64,000 nucleotides of DNA from an uncultured Spirochaetales bacterium (GTDB lineage Bacteria; Spirochaetota; Spirochaetia; Sphaerochaetales; Sphaerochaetaceae). The notes below the pieces were generated by a model, which worked only from the letters and a program-made list of their open reading frames with translations, did not search any database and was not told the DNA's origin. The stretch is from assembly GCA_949299185.1 (NCBI GenBank), contig CASFZR010000004.1, positions 1-64,000 of the forward strand, in the 5' to 3' direction. The translations under genes and the position numbers were made by a program. Below, piece after piece: positions 16,138-24,487 of this stretch (position 1 is the first letter of the stretch; each line of letters begins with the position of its first letter).

Positions 16138-17268
16138 ATGGCAAAGAAGGTTTTTCTGGTACTGACCATCATGATCTGCTTGGTTGGTTTCATTTCTGCA
16201 TCCGGAAGTTCAGAAGGAGGTAGTTCTGACCCGATCGTTATTGGTGTCGTCGGTGCAAGGACTGGTGATAATGCGGGTCTTGGGGAGATGCAGGGATATG
16301 GTGCTCAGCTTGCGGCGAATGAGATTAACGCGGCTGGTGGAGTCCTTGGTAGACCTATAGAGATCATCCTGGAGGATTCTCAGGGTATTCCTGCGCAGGC
16401 TGTCGCTGCGCTTAATAAGCTCATCTATCGTGATAATGCGGTTGCCATCGTTGGTGATAACCAGTCTTCACCATGTCTGGCTATGCTTCCTGTGATCGCG
16501 AAGGCTGGGATTCCTATCCTTCCTCATGGAACGGCCTTGAATATCTGCCAGCAGGGAAACCCGTGGGTATTCAGGACGCGTGCGAATGATGATGTGAAAT
16601 TCGGAGCCCTCGCGGAATTCCTCGTAGGAGAAGGGTATAGTCGTATTGCGGTCCTGCATGATTCAGCAGACTATGGAATAGGTGGAATCGGATCTATCAG
16701 GACAGCCCTTGGTGATCAGGCCGATTCGCTTATCGTTGCTGATGAGACATTCACTCCTGGTGATAAGGATTTCTCATCCCAGCTTCTGAAGATAAAGAAC
16801 AGCAATCCGGATGTCATGATCATTATCGGACCTATGACGGATATGGGCCTTGCGATGAAGCAGGCGCGCCAGATGGGAATTGATGTGCAGTTCGCAGGCG
16901 GTGCTGGCATTGAAGGACAGACTACTCTCGATGCAGCCGGTGGTGCCGGAGAAGGCCTTATCTTTGCAGCGGGTTTCATCTCTGCTAATCCTGATCCACA
17001 GGTAGTATCGTTTGTTGAATCGTTCCTTGAGATAAGCGGTGGTAAGTCTCCTGATGATTTCGCGGCGACTGGTTACGATGCTGTTTATATCATCAAGGAA
17101 GCCATTGAGCTTGCAGGTTCAACGGATGGGGATGCCCTTCAGGAGGCGCTTAGGAACCTTGAGTACAAAGGTGTCGAAGGTGTCTTTGATTTCGATGAGG
17201 TTGGTGAGGGCCTCCATTCTATGCAGTATGGCACGATTAAGGATGGTGTCGTCGCATACTTTGAGTGA
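16138..17268 (+). CDS. Branched-chain-amino-acid-type (LivK/HAAT) substrate-binding protein
   Basis: Periplasmic binding protein, 376 residues. Residues 1-20 form a signal peptide (KKVFLVLTIMICLVGFISA) with no lipobox cysteine; the mature protein begins with a Gly/Ser-rich stretch. The body is a type I periplasmic binding fold: PIVIGVVGARTGDNAGLGEMQGYGAQLAANEINAAGGVLGR-type start, VAIVGDNQSSPCLAMLP in the first lobe, and FAATGYDAVYIIKEAI in the last third. Start ATG 16138 with AAAGGAG; an upstream in-frame codon lacks a ribosome site. The ligand is unknown; co-regulation with keto-acid catabolism suggests an organic acid or sugar acid rather than leucine. Confidence 0.88.
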   Translation: MAKKVFLVLTIMICLVGFISASGSSEGGSSDPIVIGVVGARTGDNAGLGEMQGYGAQLAANEINAAGGVLGRPIEIILEDSQGIPAQAVAALNKLIYRDNAVAIVGDNQSSPCLAMLPVIAKAGIPILPHGTALNICQQGNPWVFRTRANDDVKFGALAEFLVGEGYSRIAVLHDSADYGIGGIGSIRTALGDQADSLIVADETFTPGDKDFSSQLLKIKNSNPDVMIIIGPMTDMGLAMKQARQMGIDVQFAGGAGIEGQTTLDAAGGAGEGLIFAAGFISANPDPQVVSFVESFLEISGGKSPDDFAATGYDAVYIIKEAIELAGSTDGDALQEALRNLEYKGVEGVFDFDEVGEGLHSMQYGTIKDGVVAYFE

Positions 17269-17298
17269 TTCTGTGAATCCCGTGATGGAGGTTAGCTA

Positions 17299-18192
17299 AT
17301 GAGCATAGTGTCGGTAATAATACAGCTGATAGTCAGTGGCCTGGCCATCGGAAGTGTTTATGGACTTATTGCTATAGCGCATTCGATGATATGGAGCGGA
17401 ATACGCGTCGTTAATTTCGCTCAGGGTGAGATCCTTATGATCGGAGCTTCTGTATCATTGATGTATGTAACGGGTGAATGGGGAGCAACGCTCCCCTTCA
17501 TACCCGCGGCGATAATAGGAGCCGTGGCGGCTGCGATAATGGGACTCCTGATTTATCTATTAGTCATGAGACCTACGACTAAATCCGGATTCCTGTATGT
17601 AATCGGCGGATGCGTTGGAATGCAGATGCTGCTTCAGAATACCGCGATTCTCATCTGGGGAGCTACTGGCAGGCCTTACCCTGCTATATTCCCTATGGAG
17701 CCTGTAAGCATTGGCGGGGTGTTTATCGTTCCTCAGGATATATTCATCCTTCTGATAAGCTTGGCATCTGCCGGAATATTGTGGCTGTTTCTTACAAGGA
17801 CTAAGACAGGGACTGCAATGCGTGCATCATCCCAGAATAGGTCTGTGGCTGGTCTGATGGGAATAAATCATGTAAGGACGGATGCCCTTACTATAGTAAT
17901 AGCAAGCGCCCTTGCCGGTATTGCTGGTATATTGATCGCTCCTAAGTTCTTCGTTACCCCTACTATGGGTGCATCTATTAATTCAAAGGCGTTCACGGCG
18001 GCTGTACTTGGTGGCTTTGGGAATATCCCTGGGGCGATTGTCGGAGGATTGCTCCTTGGAGTGGTCGAGAATCTTGCAGGAGGCGTATTCACTTCCCAGG
18101 CAAAGGATGCCGTATCGTTCATCATTCTTATCCTGATAATGATGTTTAAGCCAGGTGGCCTTTTTGATGCTGGCCCAGGGAGGAAGGCATGA
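17299..18192 (+). CDS. livH: LivH-type ABC transporter permease
   Basis: 297-residue inner-membrane permease of the branched-chain amino acid/urea family, with about eight hydrophobic helices. Signatures: GSVYGLIAIAHSMIWSGIRVVNFAQGEILMIGA near the N terminus and AVLGGFGNIPGAIVGGLLLGVVENL near the C terminus (the cytoplasmic coupling region). GGAGG lies before the ATG. It overlaps livM by four bases and partners with livM, the fused ATPase and the upstream receptor. Confidence 0.92.
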   Translation: MSIVSVIIQLIVSGLAIGSVYGLIAIAHSMIWSGIRVVNFAQGEILMIGASVSLMYVTGEWGATLPFIPAAIIGAVAAAIMGLLIYLLVMRPTTKSGFLYVIGGCVGMQMLLQNTAILIWGATGRPYPAIFPMEPVSIGGVFIVPQDIFILLISLASAGILWLFLTRTKTGTAMRASSQNRSVAGLMGINHVRTDALTIVIASALAGIAGILIAPKFFVTPTMGASINSKAFTAAVLGGFGNIPGAIVGGLLLGVVENLAGGVFTSQAKDAVSFIILILIMMFKPGGLFDAGPGRKA

Positions 18193-19184
18193 AGTCAGTT
18201 AATTGCATTCAATTCATCAAAAAGCATAGAATCCTGAGCCTGTTTGTATTCTTCGTGATACTTGTGTTAGGCATAATCGGTATCGGGGACCCATATATGT
18301 CGCATGTCCTCATCATCGGAGGAATATATGGATTCCTTGCTATCGGGCTCAACGTTGTCACGGGATTATGCGGACAGATAAATCTTGGTATGGCTGGTTT
18401 CTATGCCATAGGGTCATATACGTCGGCGCTTCTGTCCACGAAACTCGGAGTTCATTTCCTTGTGGCATTCCCTGTATCGATAGTATTTGCTGCTATTGCA
18501 GGTTTGATCATAGGTTATCCTGCCCTTAAGGTCAGAGGCGGTGTTTATCTTGTACTGATCACTACGAGCTTCGCAAGTATAATCCAGACCATACTGACTC
18601 AGTGGGTAAGCCTCACGAATGGTCCGATGGGAGTTGTTGGCATAGAATCTCCCAGTTTCCTCGGCCTTACGATACAATCGCTGGATTCCTGGTTGATACT
18701 CACGTATTTCCTTCTTCTTGTTGCGATGATAGTCGGAATGAACATAGAGCATTCCAGGATAGGAAGGAGCCTGAAAGCCGTTAGGGAGAGTGATACGGCA
18801 GCTCAGAGCCTAGGAGTGAATCTTGCATATTATAAGATACTGGCATTCGTCATCTCAGCCGCGTTCGGTGGAGCTGGTGGGTCTCTGTACGCATATTATA
18901 TGACTACGGTCAGCCCTGATATCTATAATATGAATCTTAGCGTCCAGACTCTCACTATGATTGTTATAGGTGGCGTAGGTTCGATTCCCGGTTCTATCCT
19001 AGGTGGAATAATAATTGCGGTTCTCCCTGAGATGCTGCGTTTCCTTGGGTCCTTGCAGATGGTCGTATATGCATTACTCATAGTCATGGCAACCATACTC
19101 CTTAGAAGGGGGCTGCTAGGTACAGGCGTAGATGCGATCAGGTTTTTCAAGAAGGCTTTGAAGGGAGGAGCATCCAATGGCTGA
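18189..19184 (+). CDS. livM: LivM-type ABC transporter permease
   Basis: 331-residue second permease. Motifs GIYGFLAIGLNVVTGLCGQINLGMAGFYAIGSY and VIGGVGSIPGSILGGIIIAVLPEML are typical of LivM. About nine membrane segments. Starts inside the livH stop (ATGA) and overlaps the ATPase gene by eight bases. Confidence 0.92.
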   Translation: MKSVNCIQFIKKHRILSLFVFFVILVLGIIGIGDPYMSHVLIIGGIYGFLAIGLNVVTGLCGQINLGMAGFYAIGSYTSALLSTKLGVHFLVAFPVSIVFAAIAGLIIGYPALKVRGGVYLVLITTSFASIIQTILTQWVSLTNGPMGVVGIESPSFLGLTIQSLDSWLILTYFLLLVAMIVGMNIEHSRIGRSLKAVRESDTAAQSLGVNLAYYKILAFVISAAFGGAGGSLYAYYMTTVSPDIYNMNLSVQTLTMIVIGGVGSIPGSILGGIIIAVLPEMLRFLGSLQMVVYALLIVMATILLRRGLLGTGVDAIRFFKKALKGGASNG

Positions 19185-20709
19185 TAGAAATGATTTTATC
19201 CTTGAGGCAAGAGGTATAACGAAGAAGTTTGGTGGTGTTACCGCATTATTGGATGTCGACCTCCAGGTAAGGAAAGGAGAGATCCGTGGTCTTATCGGAC
19301 CTAATGGCTCAGGGAAGACTACGATGTTCAATGTGCTTACTGGTTATATCCCTCAAACAGAAGGACATCTTGTATTCGATGGTGATTCCATTGATGGCTT
19401 CTCCACGCATAAGCTAGCGAGGAAGGGAATTGCTAGGACGTTCCAGCATATAGAGCTGTTCAGAGGCCTTACGGTACTTGAGAATGTTGTGGTAGCTGTG
19501 CAGTGCCGTGAGAAATCTCAGCCAATCAGCGTGATGCTTAGTCTGCCTGGTATAAGGAAAGATGAAGTTAAGTTCCGAGAAAAGGCTGAAAAAGCCCTTG
19601 AATTCGTTGGGATCTCTGAGTTTAGGGACCATGAGGTGAGTGGATTGGCTTATGGCCAGCAAAGGCTTGTCGAGATTGCAAGGGCACTTGCGACAGAGCC
19701 GCAGCTTATCCTGCTTGATGAACCTGCCGCTGGAATGAATCCAACTGAGAAGCAGAACCTTGCTGATCTTGTCCGTAAGATCCGTGCTAGTGGCATTACC
19801 GTAATCATAATCGACCATGATATGAAGATGGTCTGCAGCCTTGCGGATCAGATCACGGTGCTTGATTGCGGCAAGAAGATCGCAGAAGGATTGCCTGTGG
19901 ATATACAGAATAATCCTCAGGTCATAGAGGCTTATCTTGGGAAAGGCGATTCATCAGGTATTTCCGTTGATGAGGGAAAGAGATCCGCTTCATATACGGA
20001 AGATGTGCTTGTCTTGGATAATGTCAATACATATTATGGTGCAGCGCACATCCTTAAGGATATCTCGATAACCGTACGGAAGGGTGAGTTTGTTGCCTTG
20101 ATCGGAGCAAACGGAGCAGGAAAGACGACGTTGCTACGTACGATCAGCGGAATGCTGAAACCAAAGAGCGGTACGATAACATATGAAGGCAATGATATAA
20201 CGACTGCTCCGGATTATAAGCTTGTCGCTCAAGGTATGGTTCATGTCCCGGAAGGCAGAGGTATCTTCCCTCAGCTTTCCGTAAGAGAGAATATACAGAT
20301 GGGCGCGTATCTGCGGAATGATAAGGCTGGTATCGAGGAAGATCTCGAACGTATGCTGGAGCTGTTCCCACGTCTCAAGGAGAGGATAACCCAGTTTGGA
20401 AGTTCCCTGTCAGGCGGCGAGCAGCAGATGCTTGCAATCGCAAGGGCGATGATGTCTCGGCCTAAGCTGCTATTGCTTGATGAGCCTTCGATGGGACTGT
20501 CTCCGAAATATACCGAAGAGGTCTTCAATGTAATAAGCAGGATCCATAAATCGGGACAGACCATCGTGCTTGTTGAGCAGAATGCTAAGGCTGCCTTAGC
20601 TGTTGCAGACAGGGGATTCGTGATTGAGGTGGGTAGTATCGTCCTAGAAGGCCCTTCTCAGGAAATACTTGAGAATCCAGCTGTCAGAAGTGCATATCTG
20701 GGAGGATAA
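19177..20709 (+). CDS. LivG-LivF fusion: tandem ATP-binding subunit
   Basis: 510 residues with two complete ABC ATPase domains in one chain. Residues 1-255 match LivG: Walker A GPNGSGKTT (about 42-50), C-loop GLAYGQQRLVEIARAL, Walker B LILLDEPAAGMNP. Residues about 275-510 match LivF: Walker A GANGAGKTT, C-loop SSLSGGEQQMLAIARAM, Walker B LLLLDEPSMGLSP, and the VHVPEGRGIFPQLSVRENI motif. The joining piece (about 255-272, GDSSGISVDEGKRSASY) is short and polar. LivG and LivF are normally separate genes; tandem single-chain ABC ATPases are usual in sugar (RbsA/MglA) systems. Overlaps livM by eight bases. The reading frame is continuous, with no frameshift visible at the joint. Confidence 0.93.
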   Translation: MADRNDFILEARGITKKFGGVTALLDVDLQVRKGEIRGLIGPNGSGKTTMFNVLTGYIPQTEGHLVFDGDSIDGFSTHKLARKGIARTFQHIELFRGLTVLENVVVAVQCREKSQPISVMLSLPGIRKDEVKFREKAEKALEFVGISEFRDHEVSGLAYGQQRLVEIARALATEPQLILLDEPAAGMNPTEKQNLADLVRKIRASGITVIIIDHDMKMVCSLADQITVLDCGKKIAEGLPVDIQNNPQVIEAYLGKGDSSGISVDEGKRSASYTEDVLVLDNVNTYYGAAHILKDISITVRKGEFVALIGANGAGKTTLLRTISGMLKPKSGTITYEGNDITTAPDYKLVAQGMVHVPEGRGIFPQLSVRENIQMGAYLRNDKAGIEEDLERMLELFPRLKERITQFGSSLSGGEQQMLAIARAMMSRPKLLLLDEPSMGLSPKYTEEVFNVISRIHKSGQTIVLVEQNAKAALAVADRGFVIEVGSIVLEGPSQEILENPAVRSAYLGG

Positions 20710-20784
20710 ACAAGGTTTTATCATAGTTCTCTTCGCTTCAAACGCTGCTTGTATATAGTGCAGACAGCGTTGTTTAAAGGGGTC

Positions 20785-20807
20785 AGGCCGAAGCTATCTC
20801 TCGGCCT
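20785..20807. repeat. Inverted repeat at the 3' end of the DUF234 ATPase gene
   Basis: AGGCCGA (20785-20791) and TCGGCCT (20801-20807). TCTCGGCCTTATC at 20799-20811 is identical to 10222-10234, which sits at the same place after the other ATPase gene. It could also lie at the end of the liv transcript, though the T tract is weak. Confidence 0.55.
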
Positions 20808-22186
20808 TATCTTATACCATAGATATCATCAATGGAGAAAAGCCTTACATCATCATCTTCTAGCTGCTTCAGATCATCCTCGAATCCGGATTTCGAGAAG
20901 AACCAGTAACGGTATCTTCCGAAGCCTCCCATCTCTGCGGCATAGCTTCTCATGAGATCAAGCTCGACTTTTCTCGTCTTCTTCTCCCTGTATTTCACAG
21001 AGCCTATCAGCGCATCATCACCTATAGCAGACGTAGCGACTATATCTATCTCGATTTCCTTCTTCAGCCGCCTGCTGCCTCCCCACCAGGTTCCTACATC
21101 GCTCAAAGGGAAGGGAAGCTCTGCATATCGTTCTATATACTGCATCGCTATCCTCTCGAATACCTTGCCCATGTAATCGTTGATCAATGGGGTTACTAAG
21201 GAATCATATGCATTCCCCATCCGGCCCGATACTATCGTTGACATGTTCCTTGCTACGAAGAAGGAGTAGAAGCGGAAGAAGAGATCGCTTATCTGCCATA
21301 CTCCTTTCCTTGAACTTTCGCCTAACGGAATGATCTTGTCTACGATACCGACTTCCTTCAGCTTTGCCAGGTATTTGGGAAGGACGCCGACCTGTATTCC
21401 TGCACGGCTGGAAATCTCGGAGAGCTTCGTGCAGCCTGAAGCGATTGCCGTCAGTATCGAATTATATGTTGAGACTTCTGTGAATTCTTCCTTGAGATAG
21501 CTCTCCCTTTCATTGAATAGTACGGAATTCCTGTCGAATAGCTGATAGAGAAGATTCTCCTTTACTGAGAGAGTGTCATCGAAAAGCTCAAGGTATCTTG
21601 GGATGCCTCCCGTGATTCCATATACCAGCGCCTTATCCTCATTGCTGTAAGAAGGGACGAATCTTCCGGAAATAAGATAGTCGAATGGAAGAAGCCGGAA
21701 GATTGCCGTAGCCCTCCCATACAGAGGGCTCTCCTTACCCAGTACCTCATCTTCCATGAATGACATAGATGACCCGGATATGATGAGGAACAGCCTCGAT
21801 TCCTTTCCTTCATGGTCAATAAGATTCTGCAGTATAGAAGAGATGGCATTACCGTCCTGCCTGGCAAGATACGGAAATTCATCCATTACGAGTAAGAGCC
21901 TTTCCTTTTCCGCAAGGCCTGTGATTGCCCGGAGGGCCTCGGTGAATGAGCGGAAGCTGACACTGTACCCCAGCATCTGGCTGATCTGCGCAGAAAGCTC
22001 AGAAAGGTTATCTTCAAGCGACGCCTTCTGACAGGCGAAGAATATGCATCTTCTTCCCTCTGCGAAATTCGTTATGAGCGTGGTCTTTCCGACCCTGCGC
22101 CTGCCATAGATTATGGCAAATTCGAATCTATCGCTATTCCACATCCGCTCAAGCCGCTTGATCTCCTCGTCCCTTCCTATGAACAT
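20807..22186 (-). CDS. AAA+ ATPase with DUF234 (PD-(D/E)XK-like) C-terminal domain
   Basis: 459-residue protein of the archaeal-type ATPase_2/DUF234 family. N terminus MFIGRDEEIKRLE, Walker A GRRRVGKTT (about 29-37), Walker B LLLVMDEFPYLA, sensor LFLIISGSSMSFM. A winged helix follows (TKLSEISSRAGIQVGVLPKYLAKL, about 255-280). The DUF234 domain has VGTWWGG...EIEIDIVA...GSVKYRE, again the D...ExK nuclease-fold pattern. Function unknown; often accessory. Leftward, so it faces the liv operon tail to tail. It closes the AT-rich block on the right. Confidence 0.85.
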   Translation of the reverse strand: MFIGRDEEIKRLERMWNSDRFEFAIIYGRRRVGKTTLITNFAEGRRCIFFACQKASLEDNLSELSAQISQMLGYSVSFRSFTEALRAITGLAEKERLLLVMDEFPYLARQDGNAISSILQNLIDHEGKESRLFLIISGSSMSFMEDEVLGKESPLYGRATAIFRLLPFDYLISGRFVPSYSNEDKALVYGITGGIPRYLELFDDTLSVKENLLYQLFDRNSVLFNERESYLKEEFTEVSTYNSILTAIASGCTKLSEISSRAGIQVGVLPKYLAKLKEVGIVDKIIPLGESSRKGVWQISDLFFRFYSFFVARNMSTIVSGRMGNAYDSLVTPLINDYMGKVFERIAMQYIERYAELPFPLSDVGTWWGGSRRLKKEIEIDIVATSAIGDDALIGSVKYREKKTRKVELDLMRSYAAEMGGFGRYRYWFFSKSGFEDDLKQLEDDDVRLFSIDDIYGIR

Positions 22187-22222
22187 CTCATCCTCTGGAG
22201 TAAGTATAATACCGCAATATTT

Positions 22223-22251
22223 AATCTTTCAAGATTTAATCTTAGAAGATT
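22223..22251. repeat. Two tandem palindromes upstream of the DUF234 ATPase
   Basis: AATCTT-TC-AAGATT (22223-22236) and AATCTT-AG-AAGATT (22238-22251), two 14-base palindromes offset by 15 bases, 37 bases upstream of the ATPase start. Arrangement typical of a dimeric repressor site; the protein is unknown. Confidence 0.55.
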
Positions 22252-22334
22252 ATAAGTATTATCTCATGGAATCGCCTTTCCCGACTGTTCTTTGAAGTAG
22301 CTTTACCTGAGTCATATTAGATAAGGTATCGGGC

Positions 22335-22398
22335 ACTTAGCAATAATTCTTAGAAGTTAAGCTATTTTCCTTCATGCTTCTAAGTTTTTTTGCTAAGT
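22335..22398. repeat. Long nested inverted repeat in a gene-poor gap
   Basis: Outer arms ACTTAGCAA (22335-22343) and TTGCTAAGT (22390-22398); inner arms CTTAGAAG (22349-22356) and CTTCTAAG (22377-22384); five-base internal loops and a 20-base hairpin loop. The 330-base gap 22187-22516 also holds the tandem palindromes and a short coding-like remnant; I see no intact gene there. Confidence 0.55.
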
Positions 22399-22554
22399 AG
22401 CTTCTACAGGAGAGGACTATATGCGGAACACTATGGAAAAGGTCGTGTCCTGCATGTCAGCATCGACGGTCCTTCGTTCATATTGGACAGGACGCTTGAG
22501 GCGATGGAAGGAGCGATCATACGAGATCGGATTGCAGGAAGGATTCGGCCTTGA
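22384..22554 (+). pseudogene. Possible gene remnant
   Basis: Frame open from 22384 to the TGA at 22552, without an ATG or GTG start or ribosome site. It encodes about 56 residues, including KGRVLHVSIDGPSFILDR, which faintly recalls the C-terminal VSLVNDGPVTFILD segment of D-aminoacyl-tRNA deacylase. The last 38 bases overlap the 3' end of the leftward hydrolase gene. Weak evidence; it may be chance. Confidence 0.2.
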
Positions 22555-23194
22555 GTATCAGCCGGGCGATCTTCTCTGATCCTGCTATGTATGACGCATG
22601 ATCCTCGCCGCTGAGGATTAGAAGGCGGGAGCGGGGTATAGAACGGGCGATGAGCCTTGTGTCATCAAGCTTAACCGCATCATGCTCTCCTGCCGTGACT
22701 AGCACGGGGCATGTTATCTTCCCTAGCTCTTCAGGTGTGATGGATGGCTCCTCAAGCATCAGGCGGAGCAGGGTATCTTCTGTAGCCTCATAGCATTTCC
22801 TTATCTCCTCCTGCATCTCCTCTATTAGCCCGTCAGGGGTGGTGTTTGCCCCTGAGGAGATTATAGATCTTGGGATATCAGGGTAGATGAAGGCAAGCAT
22901 CAGGGCCGTTATCGCTCCATCGGAGAAGCCGCAGATGATGGGTTTCCTGATTGACAGTGCATCGATGAATCCTCTTATATCCTCCATGAACGTCCTGTAG
23001 TGGATATCATCGCTTTCCTCGCTCTCTCCATGTCCTCTCGTGTCGATGGCGTAGACCGTGAAATGCTCTCTAAGGATCCGTATTGACGGAGCGAATATCG
23101 TATGATCCTCTCCGTTGCCATGAAGTAGGATGAGTGGTGTGCCACTCCCTTCCATCTCATAGTAGAGCCTCGTGCCATTGGTTTCCACGAACAT
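22517..23194 (-). CDS. Alpha/beta-hydrolase
   Basis: 225-residue cytoplasmic serine hydrolase. Oxyanion-hole motif LILLHGNGEDH (about 21-31), nucleophile elbow GFSDGA (about 94-99), acid D in VTAGEHDAVKL and His in SGEDHASY give a complete Ser-Asp-His triad; RGHGESEE is the usual RGxG loop. Resembles small esterases/BioH-like proteins; substrate unknown. Its ATG follows the stop of the radical SAM gene with no gap, and GATGAGG precedes it, so the two genes are one operon. Confidence 0.85.
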   Translation of the reverse strand: MFVETNGTRLYYEMEGSGTPLILLHGNGEDHTIFAPSIRILREHFTVYAIDTRGHGESEESDDIHYRTFMEDIRGFIDALSIRKPIICGFSDGAITALMLAFIYPDIPRSIISSGANTTPDGLIEEMQEEIRKCYEATEDTLLRLMLEEPSITPEELGKITCPVLVTAGEHDAVKLDDTRLIARSIPRSRLLILSGEDHASYIAGSEKIARLILKAESFLQSDLV

Positions 23195-24427
23195 CTAGCG
23201 TTTCCTCATCTTGGCCATGTAGCTTCTCTTCATATCCTCTTCGAAGACCTTATCGCAGGGATACTCCCTTCCAAGCACCTCAGGCCACAGCGAAGGATCC
23301 TCCATGCAGAGATAGAAGAAGACATTGTTGTGGAAGAGGGGGGAGAATGAGTCATATACCGTGCGGAACATCAGCCTCTTCGTCTCCAGTGGATACGAGA
23401 ACTTCCCCGCAGCCTCCTCAAGCTCCATCTCCAGCACCCGGCTCTCCGCTCCGCGCTGCCTGAGCTTCTTCAGCACGGCCTTGGTGAATGTGAGCGTGCC
23501 TATGCTTATCGCATAGATATCATCGGGCGAGAAACGGCGTTCGATCTCCTCAGCGACCCTCGGATACTCCTCATCCCAGCCCTTGAAGTAGACCATCGGG
23601 TGGATATGGAAGCCCACGAGGCTCCCTTTGTCCCTGGCCCTTTCCGCATCGGCAAGCCTCTCTTCAAGCGAGGCTGTGAGATGCTCCTCCTTCGCTATGA
23701 TCGTAGGCGCGTTGAGGCTCCAGGAGAAGAACATGTTTCTCGGATAGCCATGCTGGAACACGTCCCTGCCGCTCTTTGACTTCAGCTCTATGATCACGTC
23801 AGGGTGAGCCTCCGCGAATGCGGTGAGCGCAGACAGCGTTCCTTTGTCATCGCCAAGGAGGAGCGAATCTGATGCCTGTCCTGTCCCTATATGCCATACC
23901 GATGGATCGATCTCCATGGAAAGAAGCCTGTCTCGGAGATCCTTGATCGTATGGATCTCGCCTTCTGAGTAGAATGACTGGACCGAGCAGTAGGCGCAGG
24001 AGAACGCGCATTGCTCTATGGGGTCCATCGTGCGCAGGTTGCAGCACCTTGTCTTCTCCCCATCGACAGGGCAGGGACAGCGACCTAGGATGATCGGCTT
24101 ATCGATATCGCGGATGCCATGCTTGGCGCGGGGAGGGGAGGATGGCGCGAATGATGAGTAGTCCGTCTCCGATCCCCTCAGCTTCCCCATGTACTCCCTC
24201 ATGGCCGCAAGGTATGCCTCTCCCTTGCGTCCATCCTTCCTGCTGTCGATAGCAGCATAGTCCGCCAGAGCGGTGAACGAGCCTTCCATCCATTGCCTGA
24301 GGTCGGCCTCATCCTTCACGATCTCAAGCTTCTGGCTTTCCGTGAAATGATAGCGTGAGAACAGCGCATCGAGGGAATCCCTCACATCCTGCGGTAGATA
24401 GCTGAATATGTCATCAAAGGCCTTCAC
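23195..24427 (-). CDS. Spore-photoproduct-lyase-family radical SAM protein
   Basis: 410 residues. Radical SAM cluster motif CAFSCAYC (C140, C144, C147 counted from the GTG start), the CxxxCxxC form. Just upstream are four more cysteines, C117, C119, C128 and C129 (CPCP...RCC), which could bind metal. IGTGQASDSL and ELKSKSGRDVF are like segments of spore photoproduct lyase, which reverses UV-induced thymine dimers; homologues also occur in non-sporeformers, where the substrate is unproven. GTG 24427 is chosen because a TGC-TATAAT element lies six bases upstream; the frame is open further. Divergent from uvrC, another DNA repair gene. Confidence 0.75.
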   Translation of the reverse strand: MKAFDDIFSYLPQDVRDSLDALFSRYHFTESQKLEIVKDEADLRQWMEGSFTALADYAAIDSRKDGRKGEAYLAAMREYMGKLRGSETDYSSFAPSSPPRAKHGIRDIDKPIILGRCPCPVDGEKTRCCNLRTMDPIEQCAFSCAYCSVQSFYSEGEIHTIKDLRDRLLSMEIDPSVWHIGTGQASDSLLLGDDKGTLSALTAFAEAHPDVIIELKSKSGRDVFQHGYPRNMFFSWSLNAPTIIAKEEHLTASLEERLADAERARDKGSLVGFHIHPMVYFKGWDEEYPRVAEEIERRFSPDDIYAISIGTLTFTKAVLKKLRQRGAESRVLEMELEEAAGKFSYPLETKRLMFRTVYDSFSPLFHNNVFFYLCMEDPSLWPEVLGREYPCDKVFEEDMKRSYMAKMRKR

Positions 24428-24433
24428 GCCACG

Positions 24434-24460
24434 ATTATAGCAAAGAGGGATGTTGTCCAA
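24434..24460 (-). promoter_or_regulatory. Promoter of the radical SAM gene, leaderless geometry
   Basis: Minus strand TTGGAC (24460-24455), 15-base spacer, TGC-TATAAT with the hexamer at 24439-24434, then six bases to GTG 24427. Shares its -35 region with the divergent uvrC promoter. Confidence 0.6.
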
Positions 24461-24481
24461 CACCCGTGAGAAGGCTATCTT
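24453..24481 (+). promoter_or_regulatory. uvrC promoter, leaderless geometry
   Basis: TTGTCC (24453-24458), 17-base spacer, TATCTT (24476-24481), six bases, ATG 24488. Four of six bases match the -35 consensus. It overlaps the facing promoter. Confidence 0.55.
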
Positions 24482-24487
24482 AGAGCT

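Noticed and set aside
22384..22554. Calling the short frame a D-aminoacyl-tRNA deacylase gene
   Set aside because: Only a single short stretch is similar, there is no start codon, and the end overlaps a real gene on the other strand; listed only as a possible remnant.
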